A stretch of 38,426 bases of DNA from an uncultured Alphaproteobacteria bacterium (lineage in GTDB: Bacteria; Pseudomonadota; Alphaproteobacteria; Rhodobacterales; Rhodobacteraceae): assembly GCA_902584635.1 (NCBI GenBank), contig CACIAQ010000014.1, positions 1-38,426 on the forward strand, written 5' to 3'. Each line of letters opens with the position of its first letter. Position 1 is the first letter of the stretch. A program made the position numbers and the translations under genes. Positions 1-7,769 of the stretch are shown here, piece after piece. Below the pieces are notes generated by a model, which ran no database searches, was not told the origin of the DNA, and saw only the letters and a program-made list of their open reading frames with translations.

Positions 1-91
1 AATGGAAAGACTAGATGGCAGAGTTAAAACTGACTTAGAAACATCACGCCGAATCTTTACCCTAATATACGCTCTTACTTATGAAAGATAA
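1..91 (+). CDS. UPF0262 family protein, C-terminal end (5' truncated by window)
   Basis: An open frame runs in from the window edge and ends at TAA 89-91. The visible tail contains RLDGRVKTDLETSRRIFTL, which matches the C-terminus of UPF0262 proteins (pattern RLEGKAEIDTDTARRLFTL). The family is small, mostly alphaproteobacterial and of unknown function. In Rhodobacterales it usually sits just upstream of a low-molecular-weight phosphatase-like gene and infA, which is the arrangement here. The start lies outside the window. The ATG at position 2 is an internal methionine, not the start. Confidence 0.8.
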   Translation, partial: MERLDGRVKTDLETSRRIFTLIYALTYER

Positions 92-106
92 AACTTGAAA
101 AATAGA

Positions 107-547
107 ATGATACAGTCTGTGCTTTTTTGCTGTAATTACAACTCAGTAAGATCTCCAATGGCAGAGGGCATATTTAAAAAAATTATTGGAAGAAGAATAT
201 TTGTCCAATCTGCAGGAATCTTTGACACTTTAGAAATTGACGGGTTTACTGTAAAAGTCTGTGATGAAATTAATGTTAAATTAAGTAAACATCGAGTCCG
301 ATCTCTTAGAGAAATGGAAAAGAACGGTGGCTTTATAGGTAGCTTTGATCTTGTCATTCCTTTAACAAAGGAGTGTTCAGACGAAGTTAATAAGTATTCG
401 ACATATTCGAGTGTAATGGTTGAAAATTGGGAAGTTGACGAGCCCATAAAAGATGAAAACAACGTCGACAAAACCCTTAGTTCTTACAGAAATATAAGGG
501 ATATCATTTTTGAAAAAATTAAGGATCGTTTTCAAGACTATTCCTAA
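107..547 (+). CDS. Low-molecular-weight protein tyrosine phosphatase / ArsC-like family protein
   Basis: This is a small cytosolic protein of the LMW phosphatase superfamily. The phosphate-binding loop C-X5-R is visible at residues 9-15 (CNYNSVR), followed by SPMAEG, as expected for the fold. The usual C-terminal general-acid DP motif appears to be replaced by WEVDEP, so the acid is probably the Asp before Glu-Pro. The frame extends upstream to a TTG at 95, but the ATG at 107 gives the family-typical start MIQSVLFCC, so I prefer it; neither start has a strong Shine-Dalgarno sequence. The stop of the UPF0262 gene is 15 bases upstream, which suggests co-transcription. Phosphatase and arsenate reductase activity cannot be separated from sequence; in Rhodobacterales it is usually named a low-molecular-weight phosphatase. 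Confidence 0.85.
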   Translation: MIQSVLFCCNYNSVRSPMAEGIFKKIIGRRIFVQSAGIFDTLEIDGFTVKVCDEINVKLSKHRVRSLREMEKNGGFIGSFDLVIPLTKECSDEVNKYSTYSSVMVENWEVDEPIKDENNVDKTLSSYRNIRDIIFEKIKDRFQDYS

Positions 548-610
548 GGAAAAAAAGCCTTTATTTTTAACAAAAAATACTTATAACAACAATAACACAT
601 TGGAGTTTTT

Positions 611-829
611 ATGGCAAAAGAGGAAATGCTAGAGTTTCCAGGGTTAGTAAAGGAATTGCTTCCAAATGCAACCTTTAGGGTAGAACTCGAGAATGGGCAT
701 GAAATAATAGCGCATACAGCTGGAAAGATGAGAAAAAATAGAATAAGAGTTCTTGCCGGCGACAAAGTTCAAGTTGAAATGACACCCTATGATCTTACAA
801 AAGGAAGAATTAACTACCGATATAAGTAA
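611..829 (+). CDS. infA: Translation initiation factor IF-1
   Basis: At 72 residues this is the exact usual length of IF-1, a single S1/OB-fold protein that binds the A site of the 30S subunit during initiation. Family landmarks are visible: [11 protein letters not shown] at the N-terminus, [14 protein letters not shown] in the middle, [14 protein letters not shown], and the end [12 protein letters not shown]. The ATG is preceded by TTGGAG about five bases upstream, a good ribosome binding site. The last 41 bases overlap the start of maf in another frame. Confidence 0.97.
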   Translation: MAKEEMLEFPGLVKELLPNATFRVELENGHEIIAHTAGKMRKNRIRVLAGDKVQVEMTPYDLTKGRINYRYK

Positions 830-1394
830 AGAGCTTATTTTAGGTTCTGGTAGCGGCGCTAGAAAAGAGCTGCTAAATTCCGTAGGAATAGTGCCCAATA
901 GGGTGGAGATCCCGGATGTCGATGAAAGTCTCAAAGCTAATGAAGATCCTAAGCACTATGTGAAGAGAATAGCATTAAAAAAAGCAGATTCTATTTTTTC
1001 TGAAAAGCAATCATTTTTAATCACTGCAGATACGATTGTAACAGTCGGCAAAAGAATATTGATGAAAACATCTGATCAAAAAAGAGCTAAAGAATATTTG
1101 AACTTGTTGTCTGGAAGAAGACACCTTGCTTATACCGCTTTTTGCGTTAAACACAATGGTTCAATTAAAATCAAGTTAGTGAGAACAGTTCTAAAGATGA
1201 AGTTGTTAACTGAGGAAGAAATTATGGCGTATATTGCGTGTAGAGAGTGGGTTGGGTGTGCTGGGGGGTACAGCATCCAAGGGAGAGCAAAGAGTTTTTT
1301 CCCATTTATATCTGGCTGTTATTCAAATGTTGTTGGCTTGCCTCTACCCAGCTTAATAGGAGTATTAAGCGCAATGGGATTCTATAAAAAATAA
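789..1394 (+). CDS. maf: Maf-family nucleoside triphosphate pyrophosphatase
   Basis: Maf proteins hydrolyse non-canonical or surplus nucleoside triphosphates to monophosphates and pyrophosphate. Family motifs are present: [10 protein letters not shown] around residues 20-29 (usually SxSPRR), the metal-site Asp near residue 81 in ITADT, and the C-terminal GGYSIQG and YSNVVGLPL. The SPRR-type motif is altered to SGAR, but the Arg is retained. The only canonical start before the first conserved motif is ATG 789, which puts 41 bases inside infA; no GTG or TTG occurs between it and the motif. The length of 201 residues is normal. Stop and next ATG are one base apart, so maf and the RNase E/G gene are probably translationally coupled. 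Confidence 0.9.
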   Translation: MILQKEELTTDISKELILGSGSGARKELLNSVGIVPNRVEIPDVDESLKANEDPKHYVKRIALKKADSIFSEKQSFLITADTIVTVGKRILMKTSDQKRAKEYLNLLSGRRHLAYTAFCVKHNGSIKIKLVRTVLKMKLLTEEEIMAYIACREWVGCAGGYSIQGRAKSFFPFISGCYSNVVGLPLPSLIGVLSAMGFYKK

Positions 1395-1395
1395 G

Positions 1396-2433
1396 ATGAA
1401 TACCGAACTAATAATTGAAAAATATGGTATTGGAAATGCTGTTGCTGTTCTCGATACAAAAAAGATTGTTGATCTTTTCATTGATCCTCCTGCAAATTCT
1501 GATTTTTATTCTCCAAATACTTTTGTTGAAGCAAAAATACAACGGAAAATATCTAAAAGAGGAGGCTACTTCGTAAAGTTACCTAATGGCCATCAGGGGT
1601 TTCTTAAATCAAACATTGATTATGACGAAGGGAAGGTAGTAGTTTTACTTTCAAAAGTTTTTTCCGATGAGAGCAAACCGCAGATCTTTACGGATAAATT
1701 AAAGATTATTTCTAAATATTTCATATTAAAATTGGGCAAGAGCGGATATTCATTTTCGAGAAAAACACCGAAGAATTTTTATAAAGATAAAATAATCCCT
1801 ATACTTGAGGAAAAAATAAAGGAACACGAGGGTATATTCATAATTTGCAGGTCTCGAATAGCTGACATTAGCTTTGATCAGATTTTCGAAGAGTTAGGAA
1901 AAATACTCCAACATCACAAGTTAATCATGAACACAATTTTTTTAAAAAAAAAATATTGCGATGGTCAAGCAAAAAAAAGTGCATTAGATAAGTATGATAT
2001 TGATAGATGCCTTGTAATTGAGGAGGAAGGAATATTTGAACGATTAGGGATATGGGATAAAATAAACGAACTTAGTCAAAAAACAATTTATATTCCTAAT
2101 GGGTCTTATCTAATTTTAGAACAAACCAGTGCATTTTTTGCTATTGACGTCAACTCGGGTAGAAATCTAAAGATCGGGGCTAAGGAACTAAATTTCCTAG
2201 CATGTAATGAGATCTGTCGACTGATAAAAGTTTTAGGGATAGGCGGTAAAATTATTATTGATTTTTTGCCATGCACAAGTTCAGAGAAAAAGGTAATATA
2301 TGATTTTATTGTGAGATTTTTCTTTGATGATATTCCAACAAATAAGATTTGGGGGTGGACAAATGGAGGCTCCTTTGAGATGCAGCGCAAAAGAGATAAA
2401 AGTCCATTAAAACTGTTAGTTCAGGATAATTAG
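1396..2433 (+). CDS. Ribonuclease E/G family protein, short form
   Basis: This is an endoribonuclease of the RNase E/G family that processes rRNA and mRNA. An S1-like RNA-binding segment lies around residues 45-75 (KISKRGGYFVKLPNGHQGFL). The catalytic DNase-I-like domain keeps the metal-binding residues: Asp251 and Asn253 in DVNSGR, and Asp289 in IIIDF. At 345 residues it lacks the CPxCxG zinc-link motif and the long scaffold tail of full RNase E, so it is the short Rhodobacterales form found beside maf. It starts at ATG 1396, one base after the maf stop. A run of seven T and ten A bases near 1937-1953 lies in frame. The yacG gene often found downstream in relatives is absent. Confidence 0.88.
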   Translation: MNTELIIEKYGIGNAVAVLDTKKIVDLFIDPPANSDFYSPNTFVEAKIQRKISKRGGYFVKLPNGHQGFLKSNIDYDEGKVVVLLSKVFSDESKPQIFTDKLKIISKYFILKLGKSGYSFSRKTPKNFYKDKIIPILEEKIKEHEGIFIICRSRIADISFDQIFEELGKILQHHKLIMNTIFLKKKYCDGQAKKSALDKYDIDRCLVIEEEGIFERLGIWDKINELSQKTIYIPNGSYLILEQTSAFFAIDVNSGRNLKIGAKELNFLACNEICRLIKVLGIGGKIIIDFLPCTSSEKKVIYDFIVRFFFDDIPTNKIWGWTNGGSFEMQRKRDKSPLKLLVQDN

Positions 2434-2435
2434 CG

Positions 2436-2465
2436 TTGGACAAATAAGGTAAGTTAAGGTATCCA
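2436..2465 (+). promoter_or_regulatory. Candidate promoter for tRNA-Phe
   Basis: TTGGAC at 2436-2441 and TATCCA at 2460-2465 are separated by 18 bases, and the tRNA 5' end follows 8 bases later. The position fits a sigma-70-type promoter for a tRNA, but both boxes are imperfect and the assignment is by eye only. Confidence 0.3.
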
Positions 2466-2473
2466 AAGAATAT

Positions 2474-2548
<75 letters not shown>

Positions 2549-3095
2549 CTTTAAACCAACTCCAATTAACTTAAACAGTAGTCACACCAAAATTTATATT
2601 AAGTCGATTCTATATAAACAAGCTGTGTTTTGTCAAAGTGTGTGTGACCAGTGTGTAACCGATTTTCGTTTTATTCTACATTTGAGACCTTATTGTATGA
2701 AAATTTACATAAGATGTGCTCGTTCAAAAATATATTATGGAAACAGTATTCATTTATCTTGGATTGTTAACTATTTTTAACTAATAACTAAATGGCAGAA
2801 TTTCTAAGTGTTGATTGGAAGGAAAGATTAATTACCGACTTTTTGAAAAATGAAACTAAAACGATAGATATTAATTTGACCTGATCTAAACCAGAAAATT
2901 ATTTTCTTAAAGATCTATACTTTTCTCTTATAACAATTTCTTCTCAGTGAAGTACTCTCTAGATACTTAAAATGTTTAGACTTCTAGAAGTTAGAGCTCC
3001 CACATTATGCAATGAAAAGAAATATTTGTTTTGTAGATCGACTGTTTTCTATTTTATCAACTTAGCTTATTTCAATTAGCCTTAAAGGTTTTTCT
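2549..3095. other. Non-coding stretch between tRNA-Phe and the polysaccharide genes
   Basis: These 547 bases hold no convincing gene on either strand. The longest ATG-started frames I could read are tiny (2697-2780, 27 residues; 2792-2884, 30 residues) and resemble nothing I know. There are near-identical direct repeats GTGTGTGACC (2638-2647) and GTGTGTAACC (2651-2660), an inverted copy of their core, GTCACAC (2581-2587), and a 12-base palindrome ACTTCTAGAAGT (2980-2991). I see no integrase, no transposase fragment and no second copy of the tRNA 3' end. It may be eroded DNA or regulatory sequence at an integration edge. Confidence 0.5.
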
Positions 3096-4001
3096 TTAAA
3101 TTATTTTTTCTAATTCCAATAAGATTTTTGTACTTTCTAACGCTATTTCAAGACTTTTATCTCCCTGACTAATACCTTTCTTTATACTAGATAAGAAGTC
3201 TTGGAGAAGTATTTCCATTGGTAGCGCTTCATGCCGTGTTTTCTCCTCAGCTTTTTGTATTAAGAAGGTTGTATCATGGACGATATTATCTCGTATAATT
3301 ATTGGCCGCATTTTGCCTCTAATAAAAACTTTTATAGTTCTCTTCTTTTTCTTAAACTTATTACCAATGATTAGAAAACAGGTTCGGTTAGAAGAGAAAG
3401 ACATCTTTATTTTCCAATTTGAGTGCAAAATATCTTTTCCAATTTTAGGCAAAAGTTTGTAATGTTCTATTTTGTAAGGAAATTCGTTCATTAACTTAAG
3501 ACAGACGCCCACACCATGTGGTCCCCAGTCAAATAGCGATGAAAATTCTTTTCTGAAAGGCCCATCATTTCCATCTTGAATATATATTTTAGTAATGTCA
3601 TCTGATCGTATTTTTTTCTCAAGTTGCTGAAAGCTATTTAGAAAAAGATGAAAGTGATTTACAAAGATTATTGTATTTTTTGAGCATAGCATTTTTATTT
3701 TCTTTAAATCAGCTTCTCTTACACAAAGCGGTTTCTCGACTATAACTGGTATTTTTAATTCAAGAATTGTAGTTAAAATTCTTGGTTGATGAAGTGGTGA
3801 TGTAGCTATTATGAATCCGGACAGCTTATTCTTTTGAAATACTTGTTGAACAACTGAGCCCAAATTGGAACTGTTAAATGATCGTTTTATACTTAAAGTG
3901 ACATTAATTATTTTTAAATCACATATTCTCTCTGCGGTAGCTAAATAATTTTTTCCCCAGTTACCTTTACCAATTAAACCTATGTTTATTTGATCATGCA
4001 T
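3096..4001 (-). CDS. Gfo/Idh/MocA family NAD(P)-dependent oxidoreductase
   Basis: Members of this family oxidise or reduce sugars, often nucleotide-activated ones in polysaccharide pathways. The N-terminal Rossmann motif GLIGKGNWG is at about residues 8-16, and the canonical EKPL motif follows near residue 97. A later DWGPHG segment matches the family's DxGxHxxD, but with the last Asp replaced by Gly. I start at ATG 4001 rather than the longer frame to 4049, because this puts the Rossmann strand right at the N-terminus. It gives an 8-base overlap with the upstream SDR gene, indicating coupled translation. The protein has 301 residues. The substrate is not predictable. It is the last gene of a three-gene minus-strand operon. 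Confidence 0.8.
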   Translation of the reverse strand: MHDQINIGLIGKGNWGKNYLATAERICDLKIINVTLSIKRSFNSSNLGSVVQQVFQKNKLSGFIIATSPLHQPRILTTILELKIPVIVEKPLCVREADLKKIKMLCSKNTIIFVNHFHLFLNSFQQLEKKIRSDDITKIYIQDGNDGPFRKEFSSLFDWGPHGVGVCLKLMNEFPYKIEHYKLLPKIGKDILHSNWKIKMSFSSNRTCFLIIGNKFKKKKRTIKVFIRGKMRPIIIRDNIVHDTTFLIQKAEEKTRHEALPMEILLQDFLSSIKKGISQGDKSLEIALESTKILLELEKII

Positions 4002-5058
4002 TTCTCGTATAATTAATCTTTGTCCAATTAAGAAACCTTGAAACTCCATCTTCTAAGTCTACGATAGGATTAAAGTTAAGTTGAACTATTGCTTTTTTTA
4101 TCTCCGGACATCTTCTCATTGGTTCATCTGATGGATAGGAGTCTGGATAGTCAATAATATCTTTAGATATTTTATTATAAGATAATTTAATAAACAGGTC
4201 CGCAAGTTTCGCAACGGATATTTCTGGACTAGGATTTCCGATATTGTAAGGTTCACCCGCCAAGCCTTTAGAAATAACTTTTAAAAATCCAATCATAGCA
4301 TCTGAGACATAGCAATAAGTTCTGGTCTGAGTAGCGCTACCATATAATTTAAGATTCTTGTTCGATTTTATATTACTAGCAAAATTTGGCATCACGCGAT
4401 AATCTTGTTGTTGCATGCCAGGACCATAGACATTGAACGGGCGAATTATATTAGTATGAGTCCCAAAATATTGTTTGTAAATATAACATAAAGTTTCGCC
4501 TAATCTTTTACTCTCGTCATAACAAGCTCTTGGGCCTAGAGTGCTTACGTTTCCTCTGTAGCTCTCTTGCATCGGTATTTTGTCAGGAGATGGGTCACCA
4601 TAAATCTCGCTTGAGCTAAAAAACGTAAATTTGGCATTGTTCGCTTTAGATAGCTCCAACAAATTGCGTGTTCCTTTAACGGAAACATCAAGCGTCTGAA
4701 GTGGTTTAGCTCTATAATGGTATGGGCTTGCTATTCCAGCCGCATTTATTATCGTATCGAAGTTTCCAAGAGATGATATAAATGATTGATCACAAATATC
4801 GCCAGAGCTAAATTCAATCGCTTCTTTGCTTTCATTATTAATCTTTGGCTCTGGAGTAGATGATGCAAAATTATCTACGGAAATCAGATGAATTTTGCAG
4901 CTTGAAGATTTGTTAAACTGTCGAAATATTTCTGTAAAATATCTTCCTAAAAATCCTTTGCCGCCAGCCAATAATACTCTCTTAGATGATAGACTTGATA
5001 GTTCAGCGTAAGCTCGATCTATTATTTCTTCAATATCTCTCTGTAAGTAAAAGTTCAA
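3994..5058 (-). CDS. Extended SDR nucleotide-sugar epimerase/dehydratase, UDP-glucuronate decarboxylase-like
   Basis: This is an extended short-chain dehydrogenase of about 354 residues. The NAD-binding GGKGFLG lies near residues 32-38, the catalytic region SSSEIYGDP near 150, YDESK (YxxxK) near 180, and RPFNVYGPG near 208. The segments SPYHYRAKPLQTLDVSVKGT, SSSEIYGDP, GPRACYDESKR and YGSATQTRTYCYVSD run parallel to UDP-glucuronate decarboxylase (UXS). That enzyme makes UDP-xylose, and its 4-keto intermediate can be diverted to other sugars. A related 4-epimerase or 4,6-dehydratase activity cannot be excluded. The start overlaps the methyltransferase stop by four bases and the end overlaps the oxidoreductase start, so all three genes form one operon. 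Confidence 0.82.
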   Translation of the reverse strand: MNFYLQRDIEEIIDRAYAELSSLSSKRVLLAGGKGFLGRYFTEIFRQFNKSSSCKIHLISVDNFASSTPEPKINNESKEAIEFSSGDICDQSFISSLGNFDTIINAAGIASPYHYRAKPLQTLDVSVKGTRNLLELSKANNAKFTFFSSSEIYGDPSPDKIPMQESYRGNVSTLGPRACYDESKRLGETLCYIYKQYFGTHTNIIRPFNVYGPGMQQQDYRVMPNFASNIKSNKNLKLYGSATQTRTYCYVSDAMIGFLKVISKGLAGEPYNIGNPSPEISVAKLADLFIKLSYNKISKDIIDYPDSYPSDEPMRRCPEIKKAIVQLNFNPIVDLEDGVSRFLNWTKINYTRNA

Positions 5059-6254
5059 TTTTTTTCCTCATTTATCTTTTCAAAGGGGATAGGTTTATAG
5101 AAAATGACTTCATGGGCATCAAACTTTTTAACTATCGATCCAAAATATTCGTATGCAAATAGAACGATTATTTCAATATCCTTTAATGAGGCATTTTCAA
5201 AGCTTATTATAGGTATGTGTTGCCCAGGGCTGTAGCGGCCAGCTTTCAAGGCGCTATCTTCAATTATATAATCAATTAATTTGTTATCAATATTCCCAAA
5301 ATTGGTAATAGTAGCCAATCTCGCGGGGGATCCATAACCCACCACCTTTAAGCTCTTTCTTTTAAATGCTACAAGATTTTCGTTTAGGTAGTTGATTTGT
5401 TTATTAAATTCTTCAAATCGCTTATGAATAAATTTAAAGTTAAGTAACTTTGCTTCCTCTGACAATATTTTTTTAACATGCGTGCTAGCTACTCCTGAGG
5501 AGGATGATTTCTTTACATAAATTCTCAAAGATCCTCCATGAGTAGCGATATGTTTCACGTCTACTATTCGCATATTATGGTTCTTAAATAATATGTTCAG
5601 GCTGGTCAAAGAGTAGTAAAATGGCCGATCAAAATAAAATCTTTCAAATTGCAGTTGATCTAAAATATTAAGCAAATATTCAACTTCTACAATAAATACG
5701 CCATCTTCAGATAACAAATTATATATGTCTGCTAAAAAATCTTTATGGTTATTAAGGTGAGTGAATACACTTGAGGCTACTATACAATCGGGGGTTCCTC
5801 CAAATTCATAAATTTCTTTCGCAGCCTCTTTATTAAAAAATGAAATTATAGTTTTCAGGCCATCTGAATTCGCTAATTGGCCAACATTTTCTGAGGGATC
5901 CACACCTATACACTTTATATTTAATTTTTTTAATGGTCTTAGAAGAACGCCGTCATTTGAACCTATGTCTACAACAAATTTCATCTCTGAAAGTTCTGAT
6001 GCAAAGTCGTCAAAATGTTTAACTAGCTCCTGATTTACAGAAGAAAGGTAGTAATAATCTTTAAAAAATGTGTCTCTAGATAAATTTAAATTTATCTGGC
6101 AAGCACAACATGTCTCGCAGAAGTCTACGTTCATCATATAGAGTTTTTCTTCCTTTAATTCTAACGTATCTTTGGGATACTTATTAGCTAAAGGTTGATG
6201 TCCTAAAGAGAAAGCAACATCTAATTTGGCTGAACCACACAGCAAACAGTTCAT
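5055..6254 (-). CDS. SAM-dependent methyltransferase, sugar C-methyltransferase-like (zinc-binding N-terminus)
   Basis: This 399-residue protein has the three-part layout of NovU/TylC3/TcaB9-type sugar methyltransferases. The N-terminal zinc-binding part has CLLC at residues 3-6 and CETCCACQ near 46. A Rossmann SAM-binding core follows, with VDIGSNDG. The C-terminal domain contains THGGSLRIYVKK. The family normally methylates a carbon of a keto-deoxysugar nucleotide. The active-site stretch usually read as YHEH is here YFDR, within ERFYFDRPFYYS, so the catalytic His and Glu of characterised enzymes appear replaced. The substrate or chemistry may therefore differ. It is the first gene of the minus-strand cassette, starting at ATG 6254 and sharing four bases with the SDR gene. 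Confidence 0.82.
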   Translation of the reverse strand: MNCLLCGSAKLDVAFSLGHQPLANKYPKDTLELKEEKLYMMNVDFCETCCACQINLNLSRDTFFKDYYYLSSVNQELVKHFDDFASELSEMKFVVDIGSNDGVLLRPLKKLNIKCIGVDPSENVGQLANSDGLKTIISFFNKEAAKEIYEFGGTPDCIVASSVFTHLNNHKDFLADIYNLLSEDGVFIVEVEYLLNILDQLQFERFYFDRPFYYSLTSLNILFKNHNMRIVDVKHIATHGGSLRIYVKKSSSSGVASTHVKKILSEEAKLLNFKFIHKRFEEFNKQINYLNENLVAFKRKSLKVVGYGSPARLATITNFGNIDNKLIDYIIEDSALKAGRYSPGQHIPIISFENASLKDIEIIVLFAYEYFGSIVKKFDAHEVIFYKPIPFEKINEEKN

Positions 6255-6369
6255 TTAAGTTTCGCTAGCATTAGGATAGATAAATTATTCATTATCGGTC
6301 ATTGATAGAACTGATTAGTGGAAATGTAAATAATTTATTTTTATGTACAAATCTTTATTAAAACGTTAT

Positions 6370-6397
6370 TTATGATCATATTATTCGAGGATCATAA
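6370..6397. promoter_or_regulatory. Inverted repeat over the ribosome binding site of the GT2 gene
   Basis: TTATGATC (6370-6377) and GATCATAA (6390-6397) form a perfect 8-bp inverted repeat around a 12-base loop. The right arm begins in the likely ribosome binding site (GAGG, 6387-6390) and ends on the A of the ATG start. It could act as an RNA hairpin limiting translation or as an operator in the 142-base divergent region. In AT-rich DNA chance is also possible. Confidence 0.35.
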
Positions 6398-7089
6398 TGA
6401 TTAAAGTTTCAGTAATAATACCAGTTTTTAATGAGGAAAAAACAATATTAAGTATATTGAAACTTGTGAAAGCGCAAAGGGTCCCAACTGTCTCTTTTGA
6501 GATTGTCGTCGTAAATGATGGTTCAGGCGATTCCTCTCTAGAGATACTGTTAGAACATAAATCCCTGTATAATAAGCTTGTAAATATGAAACAAAACAAG
6601 GGTAAAGGCGCAGCGATAGTTGAAGGTATAAAAGCCTCAAAAGGAGATTTTATACTCTTCCAAGATGCAGATTTAGAGTATGATCCTTCTGACTATTCAA
6701 AACTCATGGAGCCAATAATACGTTTTAATGCAGATCTAGTTTTAGGTAGCCGTATGTCTGGACCTAACATAACAAGAGTAAGTTACTTCTGGAATAAACA
6801 GGGTAACAGGCTAATAACTTTCTTATTTAATGTTCTTCATAATACTACATTCACAGACATTTATTCATGTTATATTATATTCAAGCGAAAACTTCTCAAC
6901 ATCGAAAAGCTAAAAACTATTGGATGGGAGCAACAAGCAGAGATCTTATCCCAGGTAATTTCATCTAGTAGGTCTCATTTCGAAGTTCCAGTGAACTATT
7001 ATGGAAGGTCATATGATGAAGGAAAAAAAATAAGGCCGCATCATATTTTTAAAATACTTTACATCATAATTACTAAAAGATTTTTTTAG
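6397..7089 (+). CDS. Glycosyltransferase family 2, polyprenyl-phosphate sugar transferase-like
   Basis: This is a 230-residue GT-A glycosyltransferase. VSVIIPVFNEE opens the fold, VVVNDGSGD marks the nucleotide-sugar site, GKGAAIVEGIKASKGD matches polyprenyl-phosphate mannosyl/glucosyl synthases, and QDADLEYDP carries the DxD-type metal-binding motif near residues 91-95. GSRM and the late segment around IGWEQQAEIL also fit that subgroup. There are no obvious membrane helices, unlike GtrB enzymes with two C-terminal helices. It lies 39 bases upstream of a GtrA-type membrane protein; together they could load a sugar onto undecaprenyl phosphate and move it across the membrane. It starts at ATG 6397 after GAGG, divergent from the methyltransferase operon. 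Confidence 0.87.
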   Translation: MIKVSVIIPVFNEEKTILSILKLVKAQRVPTVSFEIVVVNDGSGDSSLEILLEHKSLYNKLVNMKQNKGKGAAIVEGIKASKGDFILFQDADLEYDPSDYSKLMEPIIRFNADLVLGSRMSGPNITRVSYFWNKQGNRLITFLFNVLHNTTFTDIYSCYIIFKRKLLNIEKLKTIGWEQQAEILSQVISSSRSHFEVPVNYYGRSYDEGKKIRPHHIFKILYIIITKRFF

Positions 7090-7128
7090 TAAAATTATAA
7101 ACGGATATGACGAGCTTTGTAGGTGCCC

Positions 7129-7527
7129 ATGCTTTACAAATTAATCCCTAGGTTCTTAAGGTTTAGCCTCGTTGGGGGGTCTGCTTTGTTAATAGATTTT
7201 CTAATTTTGTTTCTATTAGTAGAATATGATATCAGTGATCCTTTTTCTGCAAAGTTATTTTCACTTATTATCACAATTTTCTATACTTGGTATTTAAACA
7301 GAAAATTTACATTTAAAAACACATATAACAATAAAATTTTTCAAGTGTTCGTATATTACTTATTTATGGCTTTGGGAATGCTCATTAATTATGGTATGTT
7401 CTTTTTTGTCATGTTAACTTTTCAACAATTAAATTATAGTTATCTTTTTGCCTCTGCAGCCGGTTCTGCAACAGCAATGGTAATTAATTTTTTAAATATG
7501 AACTTTATAATATTTAAAAAGAATTAA
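7129..7527 (+). CDS. GtrA-like membrane protein
   Basis: This small integral membrane protein (132 residues) has four hydrophobic stretches, near residues 10-30, 35-55, 75-97 and 105-125. The family features FSLVGGSALLIDF at the N-terminus and TWYLNRKFTFKN between helices 2 and 3 are both present. GtrA proteins are thought to flip polyprenyl-phosphate-linked sugars to the periplasm for glycan decoration. The frame could begin at GTG 7123, but ATG 7129 has TAGGTG just upstream and gives the compact family form. Its position right after a GT2 gene supports a lipid-linked sugar role. Confidence 0.85.
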   Translation: MLYKLIPRFLRFSLVGGSALLIDFLILFLLVEYDISDPFSAKLFSLIITIFYTWYLNRKFTFKNTYNNKIFQVFVYYLFMALGMLINYGMFFFVMLTFQQLNYSYLFASAAGSATAMVINFLNMNFIIFKKN

Positions 7528-7769
7528 AAAACTTTTTTTTGCAAAATTTCGATTGTTATAGCTTTATGAGTTTTTGATAAAAAACTGTTTAAAATACACA
7601 GTAAATACAGCAAGGAAGTTAAGCATTTATTAATGAAGATCACGATTGCTATTTGATATGCATAGGTTATTATGCAACTTGATTTGTTAGAGAGGTTCGG
7701 AATGTCTTAATCATTGCATTTAAAGACTTCCAATAAACTTATGGATAAGCACCTATAAAGAAGAGACAC

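Noticed and set aside
2434-2473. A yacG gene between the RNase E/G gene and tRNA-Phe, as often seen in relatives
   Set aside because: Only 40 bases are present and no zinc-finger coding frame exists; the gene is absent at this place.
2697-2884. Two tiny ATG frames (2697-2780 and 2792-2884) in the tRNA-downstream gap
   Set aside because: They are 27 and 30 residues, have no clear ribosome binding site and no recognisable similarity; chance frames in AT-rich DNA are expected.
2980-2991. ACTTCTAGAAGT palindrome as an operator or terminator
   Set aside because: It is a 12-base dyad without loop or T-run and is far from any promoter-proximal start.
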